Shown here: positions 1 through 5,764 of the stretch, piece by piece
How positions within the stretch are numbered: the stretch's first letter is position 1
How the letters are laid out: every line of letters begins with the position of its first letter
Assembly: GCA_964487285.1 (NCBI GenBank)
Contig: CAZAPZ010000058.1
Coordinates: 1 to 9,969, forward strand
DNA: 9,969 nucleotides
Source: CAZAPZ01 sp964487285
GTDB taxonomy: Bacteria; Campylobacterota_A; Desulfurellia; JAADFJ01
Reading direction: 5' to 3'
The notes under the pieces: generated by a model
Seen by the model: only the letters and a program-made list of their open reading frames with translations
What the model was told of the DNA's origin: nothing
Database searches by the model: none
Made by a program: the position numbers and the translations under genes

Positions 1-12
1 CCCTCTCCGCCA
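1..12 (+). tRNA. 3' end of a tRNA gene, probably tRNA-Ser (cut by window edge)
   Basis: The first twelve bases read like the end of a tRNA: seven bases able to form the 3' side of an acceptor stem (2-8, CCTCTCC), a G discriminator (9) and an encoded CCA (10-12). The G discriminator and the same GCCA ending as the complete tRNA-Ser 18 bases downstream suggest another serine tRNA in a tandem array. The anticodon lies outside the window, so the identity is inferred. Confidence 0.5.
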
Positions 13-29
13 TTGCCTTTTTAGAGTTT

Positions 30-119
30 GGAGGAGTGGCCGAGTGGCTGAAGGCGGCGGTCTTGAAAACCGTTATAGGGTCATCTCTATCGTGGGTTCG
101 AATCCTACCTCCTCCGCCA
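30..119 (+). tRNA. tRNA-Ser (anticodon UGA)
   Basis: A complete class II tRNA with encoded CCA. The acceptor stem GGAGGAG (30-36) pairs perfectly with CTCCTCC (109-115), followed by discriminator G116 and CCA 117-119. The anticodon stem 57-61 pairs with 69-73, and the seven-base loop CTTGAAA (62-68) carries anticodon TGA at 64-66, reading UCA. A long variable arm lies between the anticodon stem and the T arm (GGTTCGAATCC, 94-104), as expected for serine tRNAs. It follows a partial tRNA on the same strand and converges on folE2, whose stop is 42 bases away. Confidence 0.96.
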
Positions 120-133
120 TTTTTGTATGCGTG

Positions 134-158
134 TCGCCGGTTATAGGTTATACGGCGA
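134..158. other. hairpin between tRNA-Ser and folE2
   Basis: CGCCG (135-139) pairs with CGGCG (153-157), and inside it TATA (142-145) pairs with TATA (149-152) around a three-base loop, with a two-base bulge. It is the only structure in the gap between the convergent tRNA and folE2 genes. Neither strand has a T-run after the stem, so it is at best a weak bidirectional terminator or a transcript-end stabiliser. Confidence 0.4.
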
Positions 159-161
159 ATA

Positions 162-938
162 TCAACTGATTAGCGTTCCTTTTGTTATCAGAGCATACGC
201 ATTATGAGTATGTATGCTCTCCATATTCTCAACTTCAACTTTGAATGCGGATATTCGGATGTCCGCATCTAACAATTTTGCCGTATCTCGAACAACATCT
301 TCTACGAACATAGGTTTGTTATATGCTGCTTCGGTTACATATTTTTCATCAGGCCTTTTAAGTAGAGACCATATTGGGCAGCTTGCAGATTTCTCGGCTA
401 TTGCAACGATATCTTCAATCCAGATAAAATTAGAAAGTGTTGCCCTTATCTTGATAAAACTTCTTTGGTTGTGTGCACCGATTTCGCTTATGACTTTAGA
501 ACATGGACATAATGTCGTTACCGGCACCTTGACTTGGATATCCATCTTTGTGTTTAAACCGCTTTTTGCAAATATGGCACAATCATAACTCATCAACGAC
601 TCTTGCTTAGTAATAGGAGCATATTTTTCAAGAAAATATGGGAAAAACAGTTCTATATACGCCTCTTTGGCGCGGAGTTTTGTTTTTACTTTTTGAAGTA
701 TTTCCATAATTTTCTTATGATTTATGTTATTATGGCTTTCATTTAAGATCTCTATAAAACGACTCATATGAGTTCCTTTAAATAGTTCTGGAAGTGATAC
801 ATACATATTAATTAATGCAACCGAATGTTGAAGATTGTTTGTTTTATCAAGTAAAGTTATGGGATATCGTATGTTTCTTATGCCTACCTGATTTATTTTT
901 ATATTTCTTTCATCCATGCTATTTTGTATATCTTCCAT
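162..938 (-). CDS. folE2: GTP cyclohydrolase I, FolE2 type
   Basis: 258-residue cytoplasmic enzyme of the FolE2/MptA family, which converts GTP to 7,8-dihydroneopterin triphosphate, the entry to folate and other pterins (MptA, the archaeal relative, makes a cyclic phosphate instead). Visible hallmarks are VTTLCPCSK (residues 140-148) with the metal-binding cysteine region, GAHNQRS (154-160), VTEAAYNKP (201-209) and the C-terminal ESIHTHNAYA (240-249). Length is normal for the family. As I recall it, the usual C-terminal motif is SIHPHDAYA, so T244 and N246 are departures. It is the last gene of the lysE-aldolase-folE2 operon: its ATG follows the aldolase stop TAA directly, and its ribosome site AGAGGA lies in the last codons of the aldolase, so translation is probably coupled. 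FolE2 is used instead of FolE in many bacteria, often under zinc limitation in species that have both; no Zur-like site is seen here. Confidence 0.93.
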   Translation of the reverse strand: MEDIQNSMDERNIKINQVGIRNIRYPITLLDKTNNLQHSVALINMYVSLPELFKGTHMSRFIEILNESHNNINHKKIMEILQKVKTKLRAKEAYIELFFPYFLEKYAPITKQESLMSYDCAIFAKSGLNTKMDIQVKVPVTTLCPCSKVISEIGAHNQRSFIKIRATLSNFIWIEDIVAIAEKSASCPIWSLLKRPDEKYVTEAAYNKPMFVEDVVRDTAKLLDADIRISAFKVEVENMESIHTHNAYALITKGTLIS

Positions 939-1469
939 TTATCCTCTTTGTTGTACTATATGTTCAAGCAAGAGCCTTTTATATATTAACCTTGATGATG
1001 ATTCAGCCGTGCTTGTTATTTTGATAGCTTCGTCCATATTATCCTGCCATACAAATAAGCCATGATTTTTTAAAATAACTATGCCGCTATCACCGCCTAT
1101 TTGCGTCCTGTCTTGCACAATATTTATACCGTTTGGAAAATAGAACTTACCCTCATAATCAAACGGTTTTATATGCATATAGAAGTATGACAAAACCGTT
1201 GCATATACCGGATGAGAATGAATGATAGCATTGCAGGAAGTTAGATTTGTGTATATAAATTTATGTATATCCGACTCAGATGATGCAGCCTGCGGTATTT
1301 TTTCGGACATATCTACCGGACAGATATCGCTTTTATCCAAAAAACCAAGCATAGTGCCGGTTTTTGTTATGATAAATCCATTTCCACTGCGTTTTGATAT
1401 ATTTCCACTATGGGAATCATTTAATTTTAATTGCCATAAAATTTGTCCCGCTTTTATTATCTCGTTCAT
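939..1469 (-). CDS. class II aldolase/adducin-family protein
   Basis: 176-residue cytoplasmic enzyme of the zinc-dependent fuculose/ribulose-phosphate aldolase fold. The family motifs appear in order: SGNIS (21-25) and TGTML (37-41) for phosphate binding, SSE (63-65) with the likely catalytic glutamate, HSHP (84-87) giving two zinc-binding histidines, and KNHGLFV (134-140) giving the third. These enzymes cleave or form a C-C bond next to a phosphorylated keto group; some relatives are dehydratases or epimerases (MtnB, AraD). At 176 residues it is short compared with the usual 190-230. It starts 2 bases after the lysE stop (TGAaaATG) and abuts folE2. That context, rather than its sequence, hints at a pterin-related aldolase step, a role normally held by FolB, which is not seen in the window. 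Sugar-phosphate or deoxynucleoside-salvage aldolase remain equally possible. Confidence 0.85.
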   Translation of the reverse strand: MNEIIKAGQILWQLKLNDSHSGNISKRSGNGFIITKTGTMLGFLDKSDICPVDMSEKIPQAASSESDIHKFIYTNLTSCNAIIHSHPVYATVLSYFYMHIKPFDYEGKFYFPNGINIVQDRTQIGGDSGIVILKNHGLFVWQDNMDEAIKITSTAESSSRLIYKRLLLEHIVQQRG

Positions 1470-1471
1470 TT

Positions 1472-2113
1472 TCAGATAAAAACTATGGCAGATCTAATGA
1501 AAAAATAGATTGCTATGAGGATGAGAAAAACACCCAAGAAAGCATTAAGCTTTTGCTCGAATCTCTTTGATAGCAGTTTGCCGATTCGTTTAAAAGCCAA
1601 TGCCAGTATAGATAGATAAGATGCAATACCTGCTGCACCTGACAATAAATATATGATTGTGGTGGTTGTGGTAAAATGCGAAATGATACCGGTGCTTCTT
1701 AAAAACTCTGCTCCAATCAGCCACCATAGCATCATGGTAGGATTTATAACAGCAAGAGAAAAACCAACAAACAAAGATATGCGATCATTGGAGATAAGCA
1801 ATTCGCGTTTTTTTATATCCTTACCTTTTCGTTTTCTTAATGTTAGGATTCCTAAAACAAGTAGTATGACCGAGCCTGCAAACCAAAAGATTGCCATAAC
1901 CTTTTTATCTTGTAGGAATGGAGCCATGCCGAACATTGCTATAAAGCCATACATAAGGTCCGAACTGGCAGATCCTACAACTATCAATAAAGCCTGACGA
2001 ATATAACCGTTCATCGAGCGTTTAACTATTTCTATCTGGGTGGCACCTATAGGCATAGCTACAAAAAAGCCGACTATATAGACGATTATTATTAGCAGTA
2101 ACATGTTAAGCAT
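1472..2113 (-). CDS. LysE/RhtB-family exporter
   Basis: 213-residue inner-membrane protein with about six hydrophobic segments (roughly residues 5-25, 40-62, 72-92, 112-135, 148-173, 190-212). The N-terminal AMPIGATQIEIVKRS (19-33) matches the conserved P-x-GA/P region of LysE-type translocators, followed by a helix with SASSDLMYG (49-57); AVINPTMMLWW (121-131) holds the characteristic Asn-Pro. The family exports amino acids and related small molecules using the proton gradient; the substrate cannot be read from sequence. A basic loop (RKRKGKDIKKR, 93-103) fits a cytoplasmic position. The ATG at 2113 has no clear ribosome site; another ATG three codons downstream is possible. It is the first recognisable gene of the operon with the aldolase and folE2, or second if the small upstream reading frame is real. 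Confidence 0.88.
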   Translation of the reverse strand: MLNMLLLIIIVYIVGFFVAMPIGATQIEIVKRSMNGYIRQALLIVVGSASSDLMYGFIAMFGMAPFLQDKKVMAIFWFAGSVILLVLGILTLRKRKGKDIKKRELLISNDRISLFVGFSLAVINPTMMLWWLIGAEFLRSTGIISHFTTTTTIIYLLSGAAGIASYLSILALAFKRIGKLLSKRFEQKLNAFLGVFLILIAIYFFIRSAIVFI

Positions 2114-2142
2114 GATATAATTCTATTTATAAAAGGATATCA

Positions 2143-2313
2143 TTAATTAAACGGTTGGTTGGTGACAACTATTAGTTTCATAAAAAGTAACTCAAGCGCA
2201 TTGCCTATTTCCAGTTTTAAAATCTTGATTTTTTCAAAAATAATTTTCTTTATATTTGTATATTTTCCGTACACTTTCTTTCCTTCCTCATTACCTGTTC
2301 TTTTATAACGCAT
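2143..2313 (-). CDS. possible small protein, 56 residues, unrecognised
   Basis: An open frame from ATG (2311-2313) to TAA (2143-2145), upstream of lysE and in the same direction, 29 bases from its start. It begins MRYKRTGNEEGKKVYGKYTN and continues with a lysine/isoleucine-rich stretch and a leucine-rich C-terminal half, overall strongly basic and possibly helical. The ribosome site before the ATG is weak; a much stronger GAGGAAGG lies inside, ahead of an in-frame GTG at codon 14 (2272-2274), which would give a 43-residue product. I recognise no family. Without it, the 281 bases between lysE and tRNA-Ser would be empty, so it is either a real small gene leading the operon or a long leader. 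Confidence 0.35.
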   Translation of the reverse strand: MRYKRTGNEEGKKVYGKYTNIKKIIFEKIKILKLEIGNALELLFMKLIVVTNQPFN

Positions 2314-2331
2314 TTATCTTGCTTCTTAAAT

Positions 2332-2358
2332 ATAATAAAATAGTGTCTTTAAATTCAA
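2332..2358 (-). promoter_or_regulatory. candidate promoter of the lysE-aldolase-folE2 operon
   Basis: On the minus strand TTGAAT (2353-2358) is followed after 15 bases by TATTAT (2332-2337), matching sigma-70 hexamers 4/6 and 5/6. The spacing is short and the region is AT-rich, so a chance match is possible. It would start transcription just upstream of the small open frame at 2313. Confidence 0.3.
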
Positions 2359-2378
2359 CATCCCTAATCAACCGGCGT

Positions 2379-2391
2379 TCTAAATTTTAGA
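2379..2391. repeat. 13-base palindrome at the 3' side of tRNA-Ser(CGA)
   Basis: TCTAAA, a central T, then TTTAGA: a perfect inverted repeat four bases beyond the tRNA CCA end. With a loop too small for a stable hairpin and no T-run it is not a standard terminator; it may be chance in AT-rich DNA or help 3' processing. Confidence 0.25.
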
Positions 2392-2394
2392 TTA

Positions 2395-2486
2395 TGGCGG
2401 AGGAAGTAGGATTCGAACCCACGGAAGAGAATACTCCCTTCAACTGATTTCGAGTCAGCCGCCTTCAACCACTCAGCCATTCCTCC
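2395..2486 (-). tRNA. tRNA-Ser (anticodon CGA)
   Basis: On the minus strand the acceptor stem GGAGGAA (2486-2480) pairs perfectly with TTCCTCC (2405-2399), followed by discriminator G (2398) and encoded CCA (2397-2395). The anticodon loop CTCGAAA (2454-2448) carries CGA at 2452-2450, reading UCG. The long variable arm and the T arm GGTTCGAATCC are typical of serine tRNAs. Its last 30 bases differ at one position from the tRNA-Ser(UGA) at 30-119, which lies on the opposite strand. A possible promoter, TTGCAG-N16-TATAAA, lies just upstream (2522-2495 on the minus strand). Confidence 0.96.
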
Positions 2487-2494
2487 ATACAGCT

Positions 2495-2522
2495 TTTATA
2501 CACTGGTTTTCAATTTCTGCAA
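2495..2522 (-). promoter_or_regulatory. candidate promoter of tRNA-Ser(CGA)
   Basis: Reading the minus strand, TTGCAG (2517-2522) and TATAAA (2495-2500) are separated by 16 bases. The -10 match is good and the -35 match poor. The predicted start would fall within a few bases of the mature tRNA end, leaving almost no leader. Confidence 0.3.
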
Positions 2523-2564
2523 GGTTATTTGAAATAATGAATTACTATAAAACAATTCAATTTC

Positions 2565-2592
2565 TTGACACTGAAAATTTATAATGTAACAT
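2565..2592 (+). promoter_or_regulatory. candidate promoter of the liv operon
   Basis: A perfect -35 hexamer TTGACA (2565-2570) is followed after 16 bases by TAACAT (2587-2592). A better -10 sequence, TATAAT (2580-2585), is also present but only 9 bases from the TTGACA, so it would need another -35. Either way transcription would begin near 2592-2600, giving a leader of about 80 bases before livK. The 2487-2600 stretch is shared with the divergent tRNA-Ser gene and contains the palindrome TTATTT-G-AAATAA (2525-2537). Confidence 0.5.
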
Positions 2593-2616
2593 AAAGTTAT
2601 TAAATATAAAGACAAT

Positions 2617-2635
2617 AAAGGGGGTGATGCGTTAA
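2617..2635 (+). promoter_or_regulatory. strong Shine-Dalgarno with a two-codon reading frame in the livK leader
   Basis: AAGGGGGTGAT (2618-2628) matches the extended anti-Shine-Dalgarno complement AAGGAGGTGAT at 10 of 11 bases, the one change allowing a G-U pair. It is not followed by a long gene: the overlapping ATG at 2627 reads Met-Arg-stop (ATGCGTTAA), or from GTG at 2624 Met-Met-Arg-stop. The livK start with its own AAGGGGG site lies about 45 bases downstream. This may be a minimal upstream frame, a ribosome-loading site, or chance. Confidence 0.4.
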
Positions 2636-2680
2636 CAAGAGTATTGGTCATTTGAAAAATTTTTTATGAAAGGGGGAAAT

Positions 2681-3859
2681 ATGACACGAATTTTTAAAAT
2701 AGGCTTATTTTTTACAATAACGTCAATAATCATGTTATCTATGCTTGCCGCTAATGGATACAGCAAAAAGAGTACTTATGTTTTAGGTGCAGATTTTTCA
2801 ATTAGCGGGCGTGCTTCATTCCTTGGTGATCCCGAAGCAAAGACGGTTCGACTTCTAGTCAGCGAGATTAACGCAAAAGGTGGAATAAACGGACATCAGC
2901 TGAAGGTCATCATATATGATGATGAAGGCAATGCAACGAAAGCAAGACTGAATTTTGAGCGTCTAATAAAACAAGACCATGTACTTGCTTTATTAGGACC
3001 TTCACTTTCAGGCATATCTTTTGCTGTGATTGATCTTGCAAAGCGTTACAAGACCCCACTTGTTTCATGTGCATCAAGTGATAGAATAATTATAAATCCA
3101 AGGACCGGAAAAACCAGAAAATGGGTATTTAAGACCCCGCAGTCCAACGCACTGGCAGCAAAAAAAATATTCGGATTTATGAAAAAGAGAGGAATAAAGA
3201 GGATTGCAATTACCACCATAACAACAGGTTTTGGTGCAAGTGGAAGAAAAGCGCTTATAAAGTACGCTCCACAATACGGTATAAAAATCGTTGCCGATGA
3301 AAAGTATGGTCCCAAAGATACCGACATGAGCGTTCAGCTTACAAAAATTAAAGGAACAAATGCTCAAGCTATTGTCAATTGGTCTATAGGTCCATCACAG
3401 GTTATTGTGACAAGACAATGGAAACAACTCGGACTTTCAAAACATATGCTGCTCTTTCAGAGTCATGGATTTGGAGACAGAAGAAATATAAAACTTTCAG
3501 GAGGAGCTGCCGAGGGTGTTTACCTGCCGCTTGGAAAAGTCAATATAGGAAGAATATTGCCTGCAAGTGATCCTCAAAAAAAGCCGATAATGGCATATAT
3601 CAGAAGTTATGAAAAACGATATCATAAACCGATCTCATCATTCGGCGGGCATGCCTACGATGCATTGATGCTGGTTGTGCATGCGCTTAAGGCTGTAGGT
3701 CCAAACAGAGCAAAGATAAGAAGCTATATTGAACATACAAAGAACTATGTTGGAATGCATGGGATTTTCAATTTTTCACCAACAGACCACAACGGTCTAA
3801 CAGAAGCAGCATTTGTAATGGTTGTAGTTAAAAACGGCGATTGGGCGATTGCGAAATAA
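2681..3859 (+). CDS. livK: Liv-type ABC transporter substrate-binding protein
   Basis: 392-residue periplasmic binding protein (Peripla_BP_6 type) that captures the solute for the permease encoded downstream. The start is placed at the ATG at 2681, because AAGGGGG (2670-2676) is correctly spaced for it; an ATG five codons upstream at 2666 overlaps that site. A signal peptide is clear: TRIFK, a hydrophobic core to about residue 24, and likely cleavage near ANG-Y (24-27). There is no lipobox cysteine, so it should be soluble in the periplasm. Family features include VLGADFSISGRASFLGD (34-50), NAKGGINGHQLKV (64-76), ALLGPSLSG (103-111) and GGHAYDALM (322-330). Sequence alone does not give the ligand: branched-chain amino acids are the default, but members with this C-terminal motif also bind aromatic or other carboxylates. 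It heads the five-gene liv operon. Confidence 0.93.
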   Translation: MTRIFKIGLFFTITSIIMLSMLAANGYSKKSTYVLGADFSISGRASFLGDPEAKTVRLLVSEINAKGGINGHQLKVIIYDDEGNATKARLNFERLIKQDHVLALLGPSLSGISFAVIDLAKRYKTPLVSCASSDRIIINPRTGKTRKWVFKTPQSNALAAKKIFGFMKKRGIKRIAITTITTGFGASGRKALIKYAPQYGIKIVADEKYGPKDTDMSVQLTKIKGTNAQAIVNWSIGPSQVIVTRQWKQLGLSKHMLLFQSHGFGDRRNIKLSGGAAEGVYLPLGKVNIGRILPASDPQKKPIMAYIRSYEKRYHKPISSFGGHAYDALMLVVHALKAVGPNRAKIRSYIEHTKNYVGMHGIFNFSPTDHNGLTEAAFVMVVVKNGDWAIAK

Positions 3860-3864
3860 AACTT

Positions 3865-3886
3865 GGGCGGGGAGTTATCCCCGTCT
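3865..3886 (+). terminator. intercistronic hairpin between livK and livH
   Basis: CGGGGA (3868-3873) pairs with TCCCCG (3878-3883) around the loop GTTA, extended by three more pairs (two of them G-T) to 3865 and 3886. No run of T follows (CTCTGCTTTC), so complete termination is unlikely. The position right after the binding-protein gene suits a partial attenuator or a 3' stabiliser that keeps livK mRNA more abundant than the permease and ATPase part. Confidence 0.6.
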
Positions 3887-3920
3887 CTGCTTTCAAAGTA
3901 TATAAAAAAACATAACATTT

Positions 3921-4799
3921 ATGGATAGTATGGGTTTTAGCAGTCAGCTATTGCAGTATATAATCACAGGAATAACTGTTGGATCCGTATATGGTCTTGT
4001 GGCGCTTGGATTTAATATAATCTATAATTCAACCGAAATAATAAATCTTGCACAAGGTGATTTTGTTATGCTGGGAGGCATGTCAAGCGTCTTTTTTTTG
4101 ACGGTTCTTCATTTTCCGCTGGCAATAAGTGTAGTCTTGGCTATTCTTTTTGCTTTTATCGTAGGTGCGCTGCTTGAAAGAATCACTATCTGGCCGCTAA
4201 AAAATGCAAATCAGGTTACTCTTATTTTGATAACACTGGCAATTTCAATGATACTTGAGGGTACTGTAGTGCTGATTATGGGCAGAAATTCCTATAGTAT
4301 GCCATATTTTACCGGCAGTCATACCATATTTTTATTTGGAGCTGCGATATTTCCTCAATATATATGGGTTATAGGTATTTCAGCTGTAACAGTAATATCA
4401 ATGAACTATTTTTTTAATAAAACAGTAACCGGAAAGGCAATGAAAGCATGTTCTGATAATCCGACTTCGGCGTCTTTAATGGGAATTCCTGTTAAAAGAA
4501 TGATTCTTCTCTCATTCGCAATAAGTGCTTTAATAGGTGCAATCGCCGGAGCAGCCATTACTCCATCGCTTCTTATGGAATATGATAGGGGACCTATGCT
4601 TACAATTAAGGGATTTGCAGCTGCAATAATCGGCGGCCTTGGAAGCTTTGGCGGAGCCATCATAGGGGGCCTTATTCTCGGTATCTCCGAGTCACTGTTT
4701 GCCGGACTTATAAGCAGCGGATATAAAGATGCCGCATCACTGGCAATATTGCTTTTGATTCTGTTTATCAAACCGAGCGGAATTTTTGGAAAGAAATGA
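3921..4799 (+). CDS. livH: Liv-type ABC transporter permease LivH
   Basis: 292-residue inner-membrane subunit that pairs with LivM to form the channel. About eight hydrophobic segments are visible. Family hallmarks are ITGITVGSVYGLVALGFNII (15-34), INLAQGDFVMLGG (41-53), the cytoplasmic loop GKAMKACSDNPTSASLMGI (171-189) that contacts the ATPases, and FAAAIIGGLGSFGGAIIGG (232-250). Length is typical. The ATG at 3921 has no Shine-Dalgarno; an ATG three codons later (3930) is preceded only by a weak GGAT. Together with the hairpin upstream this suggests lower expression than livK. The stop overlaps the livM start by four bases (ATGA, 4796-4799), implying coupled translation. Confidence 0.93.
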   Translation: MDSMGFSSQLLQYIITGITVGSVYGLVALGFNIIYNSTEIINLAQGDFVMLGGMSSVFFLTVLHFPLAISVVLAILFAFIVGALLERITIWPLKNANQVTLILITLAISMILEGTVVLIMGRNSYSMPYFTGSHTIFLFGAAIFPQYIWVIGISAVTVISMNYFFNKTVTGKAMKACSDNPTSASLMGIPVKRMILLSFAISALIGAIAGAAITPSLLMEYDRGPMLTIKGFAAAIIGGLGSFGGAIIGGLILGISESLFAGLISSGYKDAASLAILLLILFIKPSGIFGKK

Positions 4800-5764
4800 A
4801 GATAGAAAAAATAGCAATAGCTGTTGTGATGATCCTTCTGGCTGTCTTTCCGGTAATAGCGGCATCAAATAGCAGTATCAGCTATTATATAAATATAATG
4901 ACAATAGTTGGAATTTATTCTATGATAACTGTGGGTCTCACGCTTCTTGTGGGCTATGCAGGTCAAATCTCACTTGGACATGCCGCATTTTTCGGTATCG
5001 GAGCTTACAGTGCAGGAGTGCTGACAACAAAATTTGGAATAAATCCATGGGCTGCATTAGCTGCCGGAGCTGCGATTTCATCGACGATAGCCTATCTTAT
5101 AGGACTTCCGGCACTTAAATTAAAAGGGCATTATCTTGCTATGGCAACCTTGGCTTTCGGCATAATTATCTATATCTTTTTCAAAGAGGAAAGTTCTCTT
5201 ACCGGCGGCCCGTCCGGCTTACCAGACATTCAGGGAATCTCTATATTCGGATTCAGCTTTGACAGCGATTTAAAATATTATTTTCTTGTATATGCGGTGC
5301 TTCTATTGGAAGTTATCTATTCGCATAATATAATGAAATCACGTGTCGGAAGAGCACTTAAAGCAATAAGAGAGGATGAGGATGCCGCAAATGCAACAGG
5401 TATTGCAGTGTATCAATATAAGCTGAAAATATTTGTTTTAAGCGCATTGTTCGCATCTATCGCCGGATCATTATATGCCTATTATTTCAATTTTATCGAC
5501 CCTGCATCGTTTGGATTTTTTCCTTCAATAAAGTTTTTGATTATGGTTATTGTAGGAGGATTGGGAAGTTTGCCGGGTACAATTTTTGGAACATGGTTTA
5601 TGACTTTTCTTGATTCAGAATGGCTTTCTTCCGCTGGAAAGCTTACAACACTCGTTTATGGCATAATTCTTCTTCTATTACTTATGTTCCTGCCAAACGG
5701 AGTTGCAGGGGAATATAAAAACCTAAAAATAAAAATTATTAAATGGAGCAACAAAAATAAGTAA
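4796..5764 (+). CDS. livM: Liv-type ABC transporter permease LivM
   Basis: 322-residue second permease subunit. It shows the family signature GYAGQISLGHAAFFGIGAYS (53-72), LPALKLKGHYLAMATLAFG (104-122), the loop GRALKAIREDEDAANATGI (185-203) expected to dock on the ATPase, and VGGLGSLPGTIFG (253-265), then a basic C-terminal tail (residues 307-322). Roughly nine to ten membrane segments fit the family, and the length is normal. Translation is coupled to livH by the ATGA overlap. The codons for its last residues contain the sequence GGAG (5745-5748), which appears to be the ribosome site of livG. Confidence 0.94.
   Translation: MKIEKIAIAVVMILLAVFPVIAASNSSISYYINIMTIVGIYSMITVGLTLLVGYAGQISLGHAAFFGIGAYSAGVLTTKFGINPWAALAAGAAISSTIAYLIGLPALKLKGHYLAMATLAFGIIIYIFFKEESSLTGGPSGLPDIQGISIFGFSFDSDLKYYFLVYAVLLLEVIYSHNIMKSRVGRALKAIREDEDAANATGIAVYQYKLKIFVLSALFASIAGSLYAYYFNFIDPASFGFFPSIKFLIMVIVGGLGSLPGTIFGTWFMTFLDSEWLSSAGKLTTLVYGIILLLLLMFLPNGVAGEYKNLKIKIIKWSNKNK

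Noticed and set aside
2500..2652. Minus-strand open frame of about 50 codons starting near 2652 between livK and tRNA-Ser
   Set aside because: It runs through the liv and tRNA promoter region, has no ribosome site, and has an unremarkable AT-driven composition.
2632..2655. Branched-chain codon run (Leu, Val, Leu, Val, Ile then stop) as a transcription-attenuation leader peptide
   Set aside because: No start codon lies in that frame after the previous stop, and no terminator or antiterminator stems follow before livK.
4092..4099. Run of eight T in livH (and eight A at 7744-7751 in the glycosylase gene) as phase-variation tracts
   Set aside because: Runs of seven or eight are common in AT-rich coding DNA, both genes are in frame, and nothing else suggests switching.
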